Origin: Salvator merianae
Lineage: Eukaryota; Chordata; Lepidosauria; Squamata; Teiidae
NCBI GenBank assembly: GCA_003586115.2
Contig: QVOM02000042.1
Coordinates: 71,174,101-71,238,100, forward strand
DNA: 64,000 nt
Direction: 5' to 3'
This document shows, one piece after another, positions 36,220-48,149 of the stretch (its first letter is position 1; each line of letters begins with the position of its first letter). The translations under genes were made by a program, and so were the position numbers. Under the pieces are notes generated by a model that was not told the DNA's origin, searched no databases, and was given only the letters and a program-made list of their open reading frames with translations.

Positions 36220-38012
36220 TTTGGACTTGCAATGGCAGCTCCCCTCTGCAGGGATTGGGGATCTATTGGGATGGTCTGCCCCCAGAAACCTAAGGAATCT
36301 GAACGATTCCTGAATGCTCTGGTGGATTTTCCGGTTGGCATGGATGGTGCTCCTACCAAGGCTCTAGTCTCTTCTGGAATCAGGAGATAAGCAGGGCCGT
36401 CAATATGGTCACTCCCATGCGCCCTCAGCGTACCTGTGGTGCCTGTAAAGCACCTTGGTATTCCGTGGAGCTGCGGGTGATGAAACAGGAAGGTCGACAG
36501 CTAGAGCGCCAGTGGCGTAAATCCCGCAATGAGTCTGTCCGAACACAGGTCAGAGCACACTATGGTGCCTATCACGTGGCAGTGGAGGTAGCCAAAAGGA
36601 TTTCTTTCCTCTGCCACCATTGCATCCTTGAGCAGCCATACAGCAGAGCTCTTCTGATTGGTGAATGGCCTGATAAAATCTAGTCCATTGGAGCATGGGC
36701 ATTGGAGGAAGTGTCCAGAAAACCATCTGGTCCAGTTATTTAGGATTAGTTTCAACTGTTGCAGCCTGAGGATCTGGACAAGCTGCTTGCAGGTGTTCAA
36801 CATGCTTTCTGGATCCTTGCCCTTCTTGGCTGACAAAAGCTAGTTGACAAGGTATGACCGGGTGGGTCCAGGAAGTAGTGAATGCCTCTTTGAGAGATGG
36901 GGTGGTCCGATCAGCTCTTAAAGAGGCAGTGGTATGCCCCTTCCTCAAGAGGGTCTCCCTAGATCCAGAAGATTTAAACAACTATCGCCCAGTGGCTAAC
37001 GTATCTTTTTTTGAGCAAGATATTTGAGAGAGCTGTAGCTGTTCAACTGTAGACATGCTTCGATGAAGCTGATTATCTGGACCCACTTCAAACTGGTTTC
37101 AGGTCCAGGTATGGCATGGAAACTGCCTGGGTTGCCCTGGTTGATGACTTTCTCCTGGAAAAAGACAGAGGAAGCGCAACCCTGTTGGTTCTTTTGGAAC
37201 TCTCAGCAGCTTGTGATACCATTGACCATGGTATCCTTCTGGAAAGGCTACAGAGTCTGGGATTTGGAAGCAGTGTGTTGCATTGGTTCCATTCCTAACT
37301 CCAAGGCCAATCCCAGACAGTAATAGTAGGAGATTCTTGCTTGACACCCTGGGAGTGCCTATTTCCAGTTATGGCTGGTTAGACATCTAAGGCCCCTTCT
37401 GAACAGAGATAATTTGGCCACAGTTATCCATACTCTGGTAACTTCCAGGCTGAACTATTATAATGGGCTCTATATCAGGCTGCCCCTGAAGATGGTTCAG
37501 GAGCTGCAGATGGTGCAGAATGAAGCTACTAGACTGTTAACCAGGATGTTGGTCTTAAAAGAGCTGCACTGGCTGCCAATTCGCTACTGAGCCCAATTCA
37601 AGGTGTTAACCTTAACTTATAAGGTCCTAAATGACTTGGGTCCCAAATATCTAAAGGAATGCCTTCTTCCATATCAACCTGCCTGTGCCTTAAGGTTTGT
37701 AGGGGAGGTCCTCCTGGTTGTACCACTACCCTCAGTAGCAAAAGGGGGTGGGCACTCGAGATAGGGCCTTCTCAGTGATGGCTCCCAGACTATGGAATAG
37801 TCTCCCCCCTGAGGTATGTCATGCACCTTCACTTTGTATATTTAGGAAAGCAGTGAAGACATACCTCTTTGTCCTGGCCTTTGGCTAAAAAAGGAAACAG
37901 CTTTTCTCCCCATTTTCAGAATTTAGTATGTCCATTTTATATTGGTTTTTAATGTTGTAACCCGCCCTGAGACATTCAGGTATAGGGCGAGATAAAAATG
38001 CAAATAATAAAC
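36220..38012 (+). mobile_element. L2/CR1-superfamily LINE, 5' start and tail both present, RT core deleted
   Basis: It begins at TTTGGACTTGCA, the same start as the copy at 1-1520, and ends in an AT-rich tail with 'gcaaataataaacaaac' after 'aacccgccctgagacattcagg'. Broken frames include SERFLNALVDFP, YLDPLQTGF, a METAWVALVDDFLLEKDRGS block, CDTIDHGILLERLQSLGFGS and LHWLPI...LTYKVLNDLGPKYL. The GVPQG and YxDD catalytic region between 37325 and 37345 is deleted, so it is dead. Coordinates of both ends rest on the break in the host MITE. Confidence 0.85.
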
Positions 38013-38210
38013 AAACATCCAACCATGCGCTAGATATTGCTGTGGCCGCTGTCCTGGTGATCGGGCCTGTATTCACACTTCGAGTGCCTGGCGGTCTGGT
38101 ACAGGGCAGTTCTAGCATTCAACATACGAACAGCGGCTGCGCAGCTGGGTCTTTTTCAGTCTAGAATGGTATTGTTATACCATTCTAGGCTGTTCAGTGT
38201 AAAAAGGCCC
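38013..38210. mobile_element. Right part of the MITE split by the LINE
   Basis: It continues the alignment to 57289-57752 ('tgctgtggccgc', 'ttctagcattc') and ends in a right terminal repeat, inward GGGCCTTTTTACACTGAACAG, followed by TAG. A perfect hairpin with 12-bp arms CTAGAATGGTAT (38161-38188) sits next to the end. The flanks AGATCTAG occur on both sides of the whole element. Confidence 0.8.
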
Positions 38211-40799
38211 TAGATCTAGGTATTATTTGTCTGCTATCCCAGTTTGGCATTACTGTATGGAGAAATTGTAAGTATTTGTTTTTAATTATAACTAATTATA
38301 GCTTGTAAATTTGGAAGTGGATGAAACTGTGTTAGCTTGAACTGTGACTTCTTTGCACAAGTCAACTTCAAACTATTGTTTCTTTAAGTCAGTTAACACT
38401 AAATGCAGTTTCCAATTCAGACATAATGACAAACTGTGGTTACTTGGAAATGAAAGCAAATGTTGCAATTTCGTTGTGAGCATGCTGGAAAACCTGGTGC
38501 ACGGTATTACATTTTAGCCTGATGGGCAAACTAAACCAATGTCTGAACTAAATCAGTATCTCTGTCAGATGAATTAAGTTAAATTTGATTTTTCCACTTA
38601 CATCAAGAACTTTTGGGGAAAAAGTATGTATTTCAATGACAGTCATTTATTCTTTTTACACCAAAGCATATAATCTACTTGAATCTGCATAATAACTAAC
38701 AGTCCTTGCTAACAGCTGTCCTGGAAATTTTGTTTTTTTTTTTGTGGGTTACTTTCTCTCTGATAGTGGGTGTTGGTTAAAGCATAGTGGAAAATAAAAA
38801 CAAAGAATGGAAAGAAAAGTTTGTGCAAGTTCATACCTTCCTCAGACTATCACAGCTACTACAGCAGAACACATGAGAACACAGTATTTTTAAACATTCT
38901 CTATAATAATGCACAAAGAAGCACCATTCCTTATTTATGCGTATGAGGTATATGCAGCATTTCTATGCCACTCAATATAAAAAAGTAAATTTTTGGCTGA
39001 ATTAAAAATACAAAGTAAAATAAAGATGCCCTTGGGTGAACTCAATGCCTGGTACTTTCCTTGGCATCAGTATGGAAGTGGTTTGCCATTATTTTCCTCT
39101 GGGGAGATCCTGAGGACCTTTTGTGTGCAATAAAATTGCTCCTTTGCTATGCTGTGGCATAACCACAAAATGAAGGCCAACATAAAGATTAACAAAACTG
39201 ACTGCACCTCCAAAGTGAAAAACACGGATTTAGAAACCAAGATACATACTATTTAAGTCACTTGAGAAATCTCACTTTATAATAGTTGTAAATAGCACAT
39301 TTTTTGAAAATTATGTAAACTATCCCCTTGATCCTTATTTCAAACTCGCTATGGTATAAGTAATACACTAGCTACATATACAGCAAGAGTCAAGGCCTAG
39401 CTTTTCCTCTAGGATGGCTTCCCTGTGACCACAGTTTTGCAATCTTCTCCTCCATGGTAGAAAGTCTTTTTTTTCCCCTGAAGCTTTCCATCTTAGACAA
39501 CTGACACTTGGGTAATTGGGAGCAAAAAGAAGCCATCCCAGAGACGTGTAATGGGCACACTCATTGAAGCTTTAGATCTACTTGATCAGTGTTCTTCCTG
39601 TTCTGCACACATGCCCTCACAGTAGAGGCATCGCCTATATTGTACTTCAGGGAAAAAAAGCTTAATAATGTCAGTACCATTCTTCCTTATTAATGCCTTA
39701 ATATACCGTTGTGATTTACTCTATGTGAACCTGTGAGGGTATGTTGTGTGTACTGGTGATATCACAGACAATGATGGGAGTTCTCTGGAAGCTTTTTAAA
39801 TTAGAAACAGGAAAAAAAAATCCAACATGAATTATGTTAATTTGCATAGGTTATTCTGCATCAAAAATATTTCTATTTGCATTAGAAAATGTTCAGTTTG
39901 TATCAAAACACTTTCTGAAGCACTAGAGATTATAAAACTTAGCTTATTTAGGGCACCTTTTTTTTACTTACAAAGAGGCAACTTCAATTATCAATCTGAT
40001 CTTGCTTTGATTTTATTTCAGTTACACTGTCTCTCGAAACATGTTTAAGAAAGTATAACATGGAAAAAAGTCCCTTTCATGGGCAAAAGCCAGCAAAACA
40101 CAAATGTTTGATCAAATTGTTCATTTTCACAAGATTGAGACTGGTTCAATTTGATTGAAGTTTTGGCAATAAGAAAAACAGAATTTTCGTTTCGATGTGA
40201 ATTTCCATGAATGCAAAATATTCGATTAAATTTGTGAACGTGAATTGAATTTTTAATATCTCTATTAGAAACCTACAACTGAGAAAACATTATCTAAAAA
40301 GAAAGGAATTCCTCTCCCCATGACTCTCATCAAACTTGAGGAAACATGCACATGGCTTCTATAATACTGCTACACATATCATGTTCACTATGGATATACT
40401 TCTAAAATAATGTGTGTTTAAAAATATAATGAATACATTTCACAACCTCATCAGTAAGCTATAACTTCTTATTTACAGGATACTACATTTTCTTTATTTG
40501 TTCCATTCATATCCTGCTTCCAAAGAGCCCAATGTAGTAAATACACTAGTTCCTTGACATCTAAACTCTTGCTATTCGAATTTCCACTTATAATGTTTGT
40601 TTTCATTATTACCTCATTTCATTATACAGACTAAAATTTTCAATTATATTGTCTGCAACTGGGGAAAAGGAATCCCCTTTCCCAATGAACATTTTGATTT
40701 GGGTAGCAAAACATGGAAGGGATCTGGTTCAGTTTGCTAAAATGTTTAATCTTTAATGAAAACTTAAATTTCTATTTTATTATAAACAGTATTATAAAC

Positions 40800-40985
40800 T
40801 GTTATTCTTTCCTATTTTTTTCTCATAACAACTGAGGTAAGTCAGGTTGTGAGGTAAGTCAGGCTGTGAGGCAGTTGCTCACCTAAGGTCAGTCACCTAG
40901 TAAGCTTCCATAGTTGAGTAAGAATTCAAAATCAGGGGCTTCTGGACCACTGCCTGACACTTAAGACACCACACTATATTGACTT
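40800..40985 (-). mobile_element. tRNA-derived SINE, degraded
   Basis: On the minus strand it follows the order of the squamate tRNA-SINE: a decayed tRNA-like head at the high-coordinate end ('tgtggtgtcttaagtgtcag'), then the core, including 'taggtgactgacctt' and 'gcctcacagcctgactt'. A 17-bp direct duplication (GGTAAGTCAGGYTGTGA) lies at 40836-40869. Confidence 0.65.
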
Positions 40986-41562
40986 AGGCTACTTGTAAGG
41001 AGCCCCCCCCCCCCAGAGGATGGGTGAAATTCTACCCTTCCGAGGGAATCCTGGGTCAGTGCTACATGCCAGACATTCACCTGGGGATATTTTGTCCAGT
41101 ATGGCATGTTGAAAGTGGGATTTCCTGCCTGTTCTCAATGTACTCTTTCCCAGTCCTCAGGGCTGGAATAGGGCATGGCTGTTTGCCTGTTCTAGTCTCC
41201 AGACAATCAAGGAGTGTTCCAACCATCCCATTTACAGGCAGCCTTGGGCTCCATCCAGACAACCTCTATATCTGGATATTCTGGAATAAAGTATGGATAT
41301 TCCAGATACTCACCTTCCCCAAGACAAACCAACAAAGTTCCCTTACAAATCGTTCCCTTTGGGGGGGAAAGCAAACATAGAGGGGACTATAGAAATAGAA
41401 GGGTTTTTTTCTTCTGCTTTTAACCTACCAAGCAGCACAGTTTATCCCTCCCTCCTTCCCTCCCTCTCACATACAGGCACTGCAGCCAAGATTTCTTCCA
41501 TCAGGAAGGGGGAAAAACAGCAACTGCAACGACAAACTTACTTATTTTGCTATATTTGGTTG

Positions 41563-41612
41563 TTCTGGAATAAAGCATGGATATTCTGGAATATCCATGC
41601 TTTATTCTGGAA
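41563..41612. repeat. Near-perfect palindrome, 24-bp arms, 2-base loop
   Basis: The left arm begins TTCTGGAATAAAGCATGG and the right arm is its complement with two differing bases near the outer end. A related but diverged palindrome lies at about 41268-41305, so both may belong to one element spanning roughly 41240-41620 that begins 'ggctccatccagacaac'. Confidence 0.85.
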
Positions 41613-41962
41613 TTAAAATGAAGGGGAGGGCGATTGGTGCATAAATAGCAACTTGTAAGGCAGCTGATCACTCCGTTTCTCTGTCCCCCTTTCTGGCTTG
41701 TCTGAGGGCTGAGAGACAACCACAGAGAGCCAAGCCTGGCAAGGGGCAAGCGCATGGCATGGCCTGCCTGCAGTGCCTTGGGTGTGGCAATGGGGAGGCA
41801 GCTTAAGGCTTGACAGAACCAATGCAAAAAGATCCCTTGGAGACCATAGGAACTTTGTTCCCTGTTCCCTATGGACCATTCCTAGGAACTCCAAAGCAGA
41901 CTGAGTTGGGATACACAGGGTGTTATTCCTAAATCCAATTTCAACTAATTATTGGAATCTGA

Positions 41963-42054
41963 GGCCCTTTCTTCATCGGATTATAACCTGGAATAGCGAC
42001 CTGCCATCCACATCCTAGTGCAGACTACAGAAGGCCTGCCAGAGCAGAAAAGGC
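41963..42054. mobile_element. Internally deleted Harbinger-like MITE, 92 bp
   Basis: The left 75 bp match the left arm of the 180-bp family ('tagcgacctgccatcca', 'ctagtgcagactac'), then it jumps to a short right end GAAAAGGCC. TGA flanks both sides, consistent with a 3-bp duplication. Confidence 0.7.
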
Positions 42055-42672
42055 CTGAGTCTACACAAGCTTACCTCAGAATGGTTTACAGAATAAAACC
42101 ATTAACATTTATTTTTTTAAAAAACACAGAAATTAAAATACTTAAATTAATAAACAGTCAAAAAAAGTAGCAATAAAAACAACATGAAAAGAAAGCGGAA
42201 AATCTTCTAAAAGGCATTATAGTTACAGGAACAATTGTTAATGCTAAACAAGTTCATACCTAGCAAGGTTCTGTTAACCAATTCTACATGTCAATTATTT
42301 CACATGTCAATTATTCTTCAGGTCAAAAATGACTTTGGTATTTGTTTCTCCCCCACACCACTTCTCCAGCCACTTTAACAATGATAGCCAAAAAGTTAAC
42401 TATATTTGAGGCATTGTTTTTAAAAGGCCATATTAAAACAGGATTCAATGACACTCACTGAGCAACGCAAGCATATCAAACTATTTGCCAATAGAACATG
42501 AATTTGCAGATCACTAACTGCTTCCTTGCATTCATTTGGACTGAGATTTGCTATTCACCCCTTGTACAAAACGCAAAGCAATTTCATGACCAAGTTGCTT
42601 TTCCCCCAATAAACAGCTTATGCCAATTTCTCCCTCTAGTGTGATTTTTTTTTTTTTGGAAGCACCTCTTAC

Positions 42673-42864
42673 CATTAGAGTCTTCCACTTCTTCAGCAGC
42701 AGTGTGGTTCATGGAGGCATGTTGAGCCTGTGAAGTTACAAGGCTGACAGTGCGTGGTCTTGGTAGGGTCAGTGCCTTCCCATGCACTTTCAAGGAGTGC
42801 TCTTTCAGCTGGCTGATTGTCATGGTGGAAAATGAGCAGGAGGAGCATTTGTAGGCATGTTCAC
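42673..42864 (-). CDS. ZNF462: ZNF462 exon 7 (one finger plus linker)
   Basis: A 192-bp exon using acceptor CACTCAG and donor GTAAGA. The G carried over joins GT GAA CAT to give GEHAYKC. It encodes one finger (YKCSSCSFSTMT ... LKEHSLKVH), a KALTLPRPR linker and a Ser/His/Ala-rich spacer ending EEVEDSN plus one base. In human, as I recall it, the residue after the first two finger cysteines' Ser is Trp; here it is Ser. The spacer (VTSQAQHASMNH) is the least conserved part of this C-terminal region, as expected for a linker. Confidence 0.95.
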
Positions 42865-45800
42865 CTGAGTGAGCGAAATAACAGGCAACTCATCAGCTCA
42901 CGAGACGAGAGGGGGGAAGGAAAGAAGAGGGGATGGGTGTGGGAAAACTCTCTCTTCTTCTTACTGAACTTGGTAGTGAGAATGCTCCACTGGGTAGTCC
43001 TAAAAAGAGACAAAAATCATGTAAAGTGCCCTATTTATCTTGGGCTCACAGCCAAGGGTCACAACTGCTGTCCCTGTGGAGGTTGCCATGGTGTCCAGAC
43101 CATTATAGTAGTTTCCTGCATGTGATTAGCTCACAACACGCAGATGGTGCTTCTCTGAAGCTGTGCTGTTTCCAAGGGGCCAAACAGGCAGCTTCTGCAA
43201 GAGGCCAGAGCATCTACCTTCAGCATTCAAGGAGAATAATGTTCTGTGTTAAAAGTACCAAGGTGAAATGGCCCTGGCGGCTCATAATAAAGCCCTGCTG
43301 TCATACTGTAATTCAGGTCATGTGGGTGGGGATGAAGTACTTTAGACAGTGCTACAGGCTGTCAGTGACAGAAGAAAAGGTGGAACAAATAGAAGAAGTT
43401 AAACTCCGTATTCATCCTCTCTAGCAGTGACTGTGGTCCACTGTGAAAGCAATAATAGTATAAGTAATAATAATAGCAGGCATTAGAGAACGGGAGATCC
43501 TTTCTGTTCTCCATATTATAGTCCTTCTGTATGATAACACCTCTTATCATCGGCCTCCAAAATTACTCTCTTGAAACTTTTTCTCCAGTACAAAATCATC
43601 TGCTAAATACATAATCCTTAGGTTATACAAACCAAACATGGTGAAGTAGTGTCCTATGTATTAGATGTAGTATATGGAACACTTGGGTCAAAGCAGGTTT
43701 ATAATAAAGAGAACAGTTGAAAGTGCCTGCCTAATTGAGATTATACAGCCAAATGGAAAATCTGCAAATAGGAGCCAAAGGAAGAAAAAGCCATGCAATT
43801 AGGAACTGTGGTGCAAGCTGTAAGCAAATTGCAAAAGCAGCGTTTGAAGTTTACGTGGAAGCAATAAAGACATGAAAGGCAAAAGGGTCCAAGATGAGGC
43901 TGTGATGTGGCAAACATAAAAAATAGCATCTTCATAATGAAAATAATCACACTTTGCAGCTAATATTCTTATCACCCTTGAATGCTTACTCTGGGCACCT
44001 GTTTTTACTGAGCAAAGCTGCTGCTAAAAAATAAAAAAATAAGGAAACTTATAAGAAGGCTGGAGAGCATTTCTATCACAGGTCTTAAAATATCCCATCC
44101 CCAACCATGTTTTGATTGAGGGAAGAGACTTCATCTGTACCTGCTCTGTCACAAACACCATTTCAGTCTTTCTTGTGTTCCCTCCACAACCCCAGATGGA
44201 ACAGAAATTTACAAAAATAGGGTTTCTCACATAGAATCAAGGAGAACTCTCTCTCTCACCAAAAAAACAAAGCCAGAAGAGCAATCGCACACTTCTCTTC
44301 AGGGAGCAGCAGTCATGGTGTGCGAATATATAAAATATTGCTCTCCTACCTTGCTATCTTCTTCAGTAGCCTAATATGTAAATGATTCATACATAACAAG
44401 ACTGAGGCTGTGCTTAAGGCAAATGCATGGAGGGCCTGAGGGACATGATATCTATATCCCAGTAGTGCTTTTCTGAGGGTACCTGAGGGTCAACAAGCAC
44501 CCTTGGAAGTGCCCTCCCCACAGAAAGAAGAAAAGGACTCTGAAGGCAGCACTGATACACAGTGGTTGTGTGAATGACTTACATTCACCATGCTCTGCCC
44601 AGATTTTTTCAGAATGCCACAAATGCTCAACTTCTGTGGCCGTTTTCAAGGTACTGAAAAAATAAGTTTGTGTTCTCTTTTCAAAGCTGGAAAACTTCTG
44701 TTCTAACCTTTAAGGTGATGCAATCCCCTGTCGTAGGGCTGTTATGATAAAGAGGGAATAAATCTAATTTCTTTTAACAATAAGACTTTTGAGGAATGTA
44801 TTTGCAGAAGACTGTATCAATTACCTTGTTCTAAAGCATGACAGCTAAAACTTCATTGATAGAAAACACAGATGCAAAAACGCACAAGAATACATTCAGA
44901 GCACTCTGTGTTTCTATAAGTAAGAGGTTTCAAAGTGATACATAATTTCCTCATCAAGTTTAAGATAAACAAGCCAAGTGGTTCATTAACTTAAGAGAAA
45001 ATTGTTTTAAAATATTTGTCTAGGCATATCACACATAAGCACACCTTTCTTCCAAGAAAACAGACGAAGCTTCCATTGTTGGAACAGAAAAAAGCTGCAG
45101 ACAACTGGGGAAGAATTAGGCAGAAACTATTTGGACACTATGTGAAAAAAATGGGGAGATCAGCTTCACTGTTCATAGTATTTAACCATACAATTCAACA
45201 CTGTGAAAGGCCAGTTACTTCTTGTAATATGCAAATTTATCACACAGGGAGAGGCAAGGTAAGAATCATGCTCTCATTCTGCCTCAATGTTTACATCACC
45301 TATGCATACAGAGCAAGCATTTCCCAATGATTTCTTCTTTTCCTGGTAGAGCATCATTACTGGGCCTATATGTTACTCCCTGTGTACAGAGCAAGCTCAG
45401 TCTTGGGAGGAATGCAGATAAACAGAGCTGAGGAAAGTAAAAGGAATCCTGCTGTCCCAACAGATGCTGGCTGTTCTTGGTATTCACATATGTGGGTTTA
45501 TTTTGCTTCATTTATGGATTGCTACCCAAACTTCCTATTCCAAGCCTCTGCACTCAAGTTTTTAAAGCACTGCATGCAAATATATCAGAAAAAATGTACC
45601 ACAAAATAATGCTTTACAATATTCTCAAACTAGTGAAAGTAAATTAATGCATAAAAATAGTGGTTAAGTCACAGGAAGCTGTCCACTTGGAATAAGCCGT
45701 AATATGTTTTAGCAATATGTTTTATGCAATTTGTCAAAACAGCGGTTTGACTGTATGACTTCATAAAAAGTAGTACCAGAGTTCCGATCATTATTAAAAT

Positions 45801-48030
45801 CCCCCCCCCGCCCCCGTCATCAGAAGATAGTGTCAAATACTTTCCAGTTAAGTCAAAAGAAACAACCACTGAGTAGCACACATATATAATACAGCACAGC
45901 TGAGTTCATAAGGAAAGCCCTGATAGATCAGAAGCAAGGCCCATCTGCTCCAGCCTTCTGTTGGCTGCAGTGGCCACCCAGCGTCTTCTTGGAAGCTTAT
46001 TAGACATGAAAGCTAAAGCTCTTCCCTTGCCGTTTGTCCTGAATCCTTTCTAATTGTGAAGCACACTGACTTCATACACAGAAACACTATCTGGCTGCCA
46101 TGGTACACTGCCACTAACACCACCACCCATGAATTTGCATGAAGAAGGCAGGATGCGAATGCAAGAGAAGAAGAAATAAACACCCAAGCAACTACCATGC
46201 ATTATGTAAACTTAAGTACAAACTAACAGATTTCAACTTAATGTATTATAATGTTCCCATGTTTTGAAGCTTCTGTCTTCAATAAGGAGCAGCGGGATGT
46301 AAAAGAACCTGTGGACATATGAGTGTTATACAGACTACAGGTGTTCCATTCACCCCTGGTGGTAGGATGTGGTCACAAGCCTGAATCAGTAGCTCAGCTG
46401 AAACAGACTGGACTGCATGAAAGTGAGGTATGGTATCAGTATCCACCCATGACTAGCCTCATCAATTTTCTAATCATTTTGCTGGAACCAGAGAACTGAA
46501 ATAATTGACAGAGGAAAGGATAAACATTCAGTAAAGCAAATATGTTCTTATCGCTAACAATTTGGGAGAGTTAACACTAAACTAATGGCCATCTGGGAAG
46601 AGCCCACGCCAACCATATTACACTAGATACTACCCCTCAGAAATGCAGCAGACAATGTGACAGACAGAACTGATGCATACATTAGATGAACTCATAGCTG
46701 AACGCAGCACTAATGCCAATCAAAAGCCCCTCAGCACTCCAAGAGCAACAGGGAAAGGACTTGAAACAGATACAGATATCATGCACAAACAACATGATGG
46801 TATCACAGAAAAAGGTAGCCATAGCTAAAATGAGAAGGAGCATTTCATGATTCTGGCATCCCTACAGAGTACAACAAAACTATTACTGTTATTTAGCAAG
46901 GAAGAGATGCCTTTGCAACAGATTTTATGAGGGGTGCAGAAAACTATGGTTATGGAGTACAGCGAATAAATTGTAAATTCCCATGATCTCATCAGAACAG
47001 GATTTAGACCAACCATCTTCTGGCTACTGTTACAAGACCGCTACTGAAGACCAAATTATGATCCCTATCAGATTAAATTGCTACAGAACATATTTATCCA
47101 TGAACTCAACTCCTTAAGGACTATGTATGAAGCCTGGATTTCAGAAAATAGTTTGCACACTTTCTAATGTTTACTATAGCTAAACCAAGTTCAGTGATAT
47201 GAATGTTTTCACGCTCATCAAAAAGTGCCCTCCTATTTTAAAGGAGGAAGGCTGAAGAGGTATACAAGTGCTTTCAGGAGGGAAATGAGCACATCAATGT
47301 AGCCTTGGCAACTACTCTGCCCCCCCCTTGTTTTGATACACTGCAGCCACAGAGACAATGCAGTACGCTAACAGAGGATTAAATAACAGCTGAGATAGCA
47401 GTGGGGAATACATATAAGAATGTGTCACAAAGTCTCTTGGAATACACATCTGAATGCACCTCAACATTGGTATTCAAGCACATATCCTACTGTCCTGTGC
47501 ACTTGATATGCACTCCAATGTGCACTGTATCACAGTTTCATCTCTACTCATTATGGGATTCCTGACTGGCTAGGATCACACAGTGAAAAAATTAAGTCCC
47601 GTTAATGTACAACTCTTCTGAAAGCACATATTTCATACTGAACACATTGAAGGATCATTTTTTTTCACAACCTTCTCACCATAGCAATCAAGGTATTTTT
47701 GACTCACAAACATTTTCCAAAGCAAGTAAAAATGTTGATCTTTGGTCTCAAGGAAATTCTTTCTACTTCTTCCTCTGATTCTTATTCCAAGGGCAACATA
47801 ATAGCTCTATCCAATTTCTAATAGGACTTGCATAGAGACCTGTCATAATCCCCAACTTCAGTTCTATAACAATTTAATTCTAGCAACACATCAACATCCT
47901 TCTCTTGGTTGGGCTGAATGCATTAAACTGATTAAAAAAAAAACACTCTAAAGTTGGCAGCAGGACCCCAGAGAACGGAAAAGGTGTGATTTTTGGAGAT
48001 CTACTTCATTGTGACAGGAATAAAACTTAC
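42865..48030 (-). other. ZNF462: ZNF462 intron 6
   Basis: 5.2 kb of mostly unique AT-rich sequence. Apart from the LINE-type fragment at 45905-46085 and a C/G run near 45800, no repeat was recognised. Open frames in 42817-43424 on the plus strand overlap the preceding exon and show no family resemblance. Confidence 0.85.
45905..46085 (-). mobile_element. LINE-type repeat fragment
   Basis: It starts with 'aaagccctgatagatcagaagcaaggcccatctgctccag' type wording, a diverged form of the common reptile 'agccctgctggatcaga..aggcccatctagtccag' repeat, and continues to 'ttgtcctgaatcc'. Same family as 18235-18310, opposite orientation. Confidence 0.55.
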
Positions 48031-48149
48031 CAGCATGAGCTTTGAGTAGGTGAGTTTTCAGCCGGCTGTTATAGGAGGACTTGAAAGGGCAGAGTTTGCA
48101 GCGGAATGGTTTATGATGTCCATGATGGGCTTGCATATGGCGATCCAAA
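48031..48149 (-). CDS. ZNF462: ZNF462 exon 6 (end of split finger plus one finger)
   Basis: A 119-bp exon. Its first base completes the Asn codon of the previous exon (AA+T), and its last base starts a Gly codon completed by the next exon. The translation begins LDRHMQAHHGHHKPFRCKLC, supplying the His ligands for the finger begun in the 55.6 kb exon, then a full finger (FRCKLC ... LKTHLLKAH). The acceptor is CTGAGAAG at 48157-48150 and the donor is GTAAGT. The acceptor's pyrimidine tract is poor (purines sit close to the AG), but the exact phase match and the conserved protein make the boundary secure. Confidence 0.95.

Larger units (their letters stand above)
13573..42672 (-). other. ZNF462: ZNF462 intron 7 (29.1 kb)
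   Basis: The largest intron in the window. Named repeats are listed separately. Stretches where nothing beyond AT-rich unique sequence could be recognised are 13700-15550, 16050-18200, 21150-24300, 24830-26550, 27000-28850, 29050-29800, 30250-31180, 31780-33100 and 38230-40800. A diverged foldback-like patch (14490-14560) has 'ctctaacaa' words in both orientations. These gaps are where conserved non-coding elements, if any, should be sought. Confidence 0.85.

Noticed and set aside
42933..43424. Plus-strand 163-codon frame
   Set aside because: It lies antisense in the intron just upstream of an exon, with no recognisable domain.
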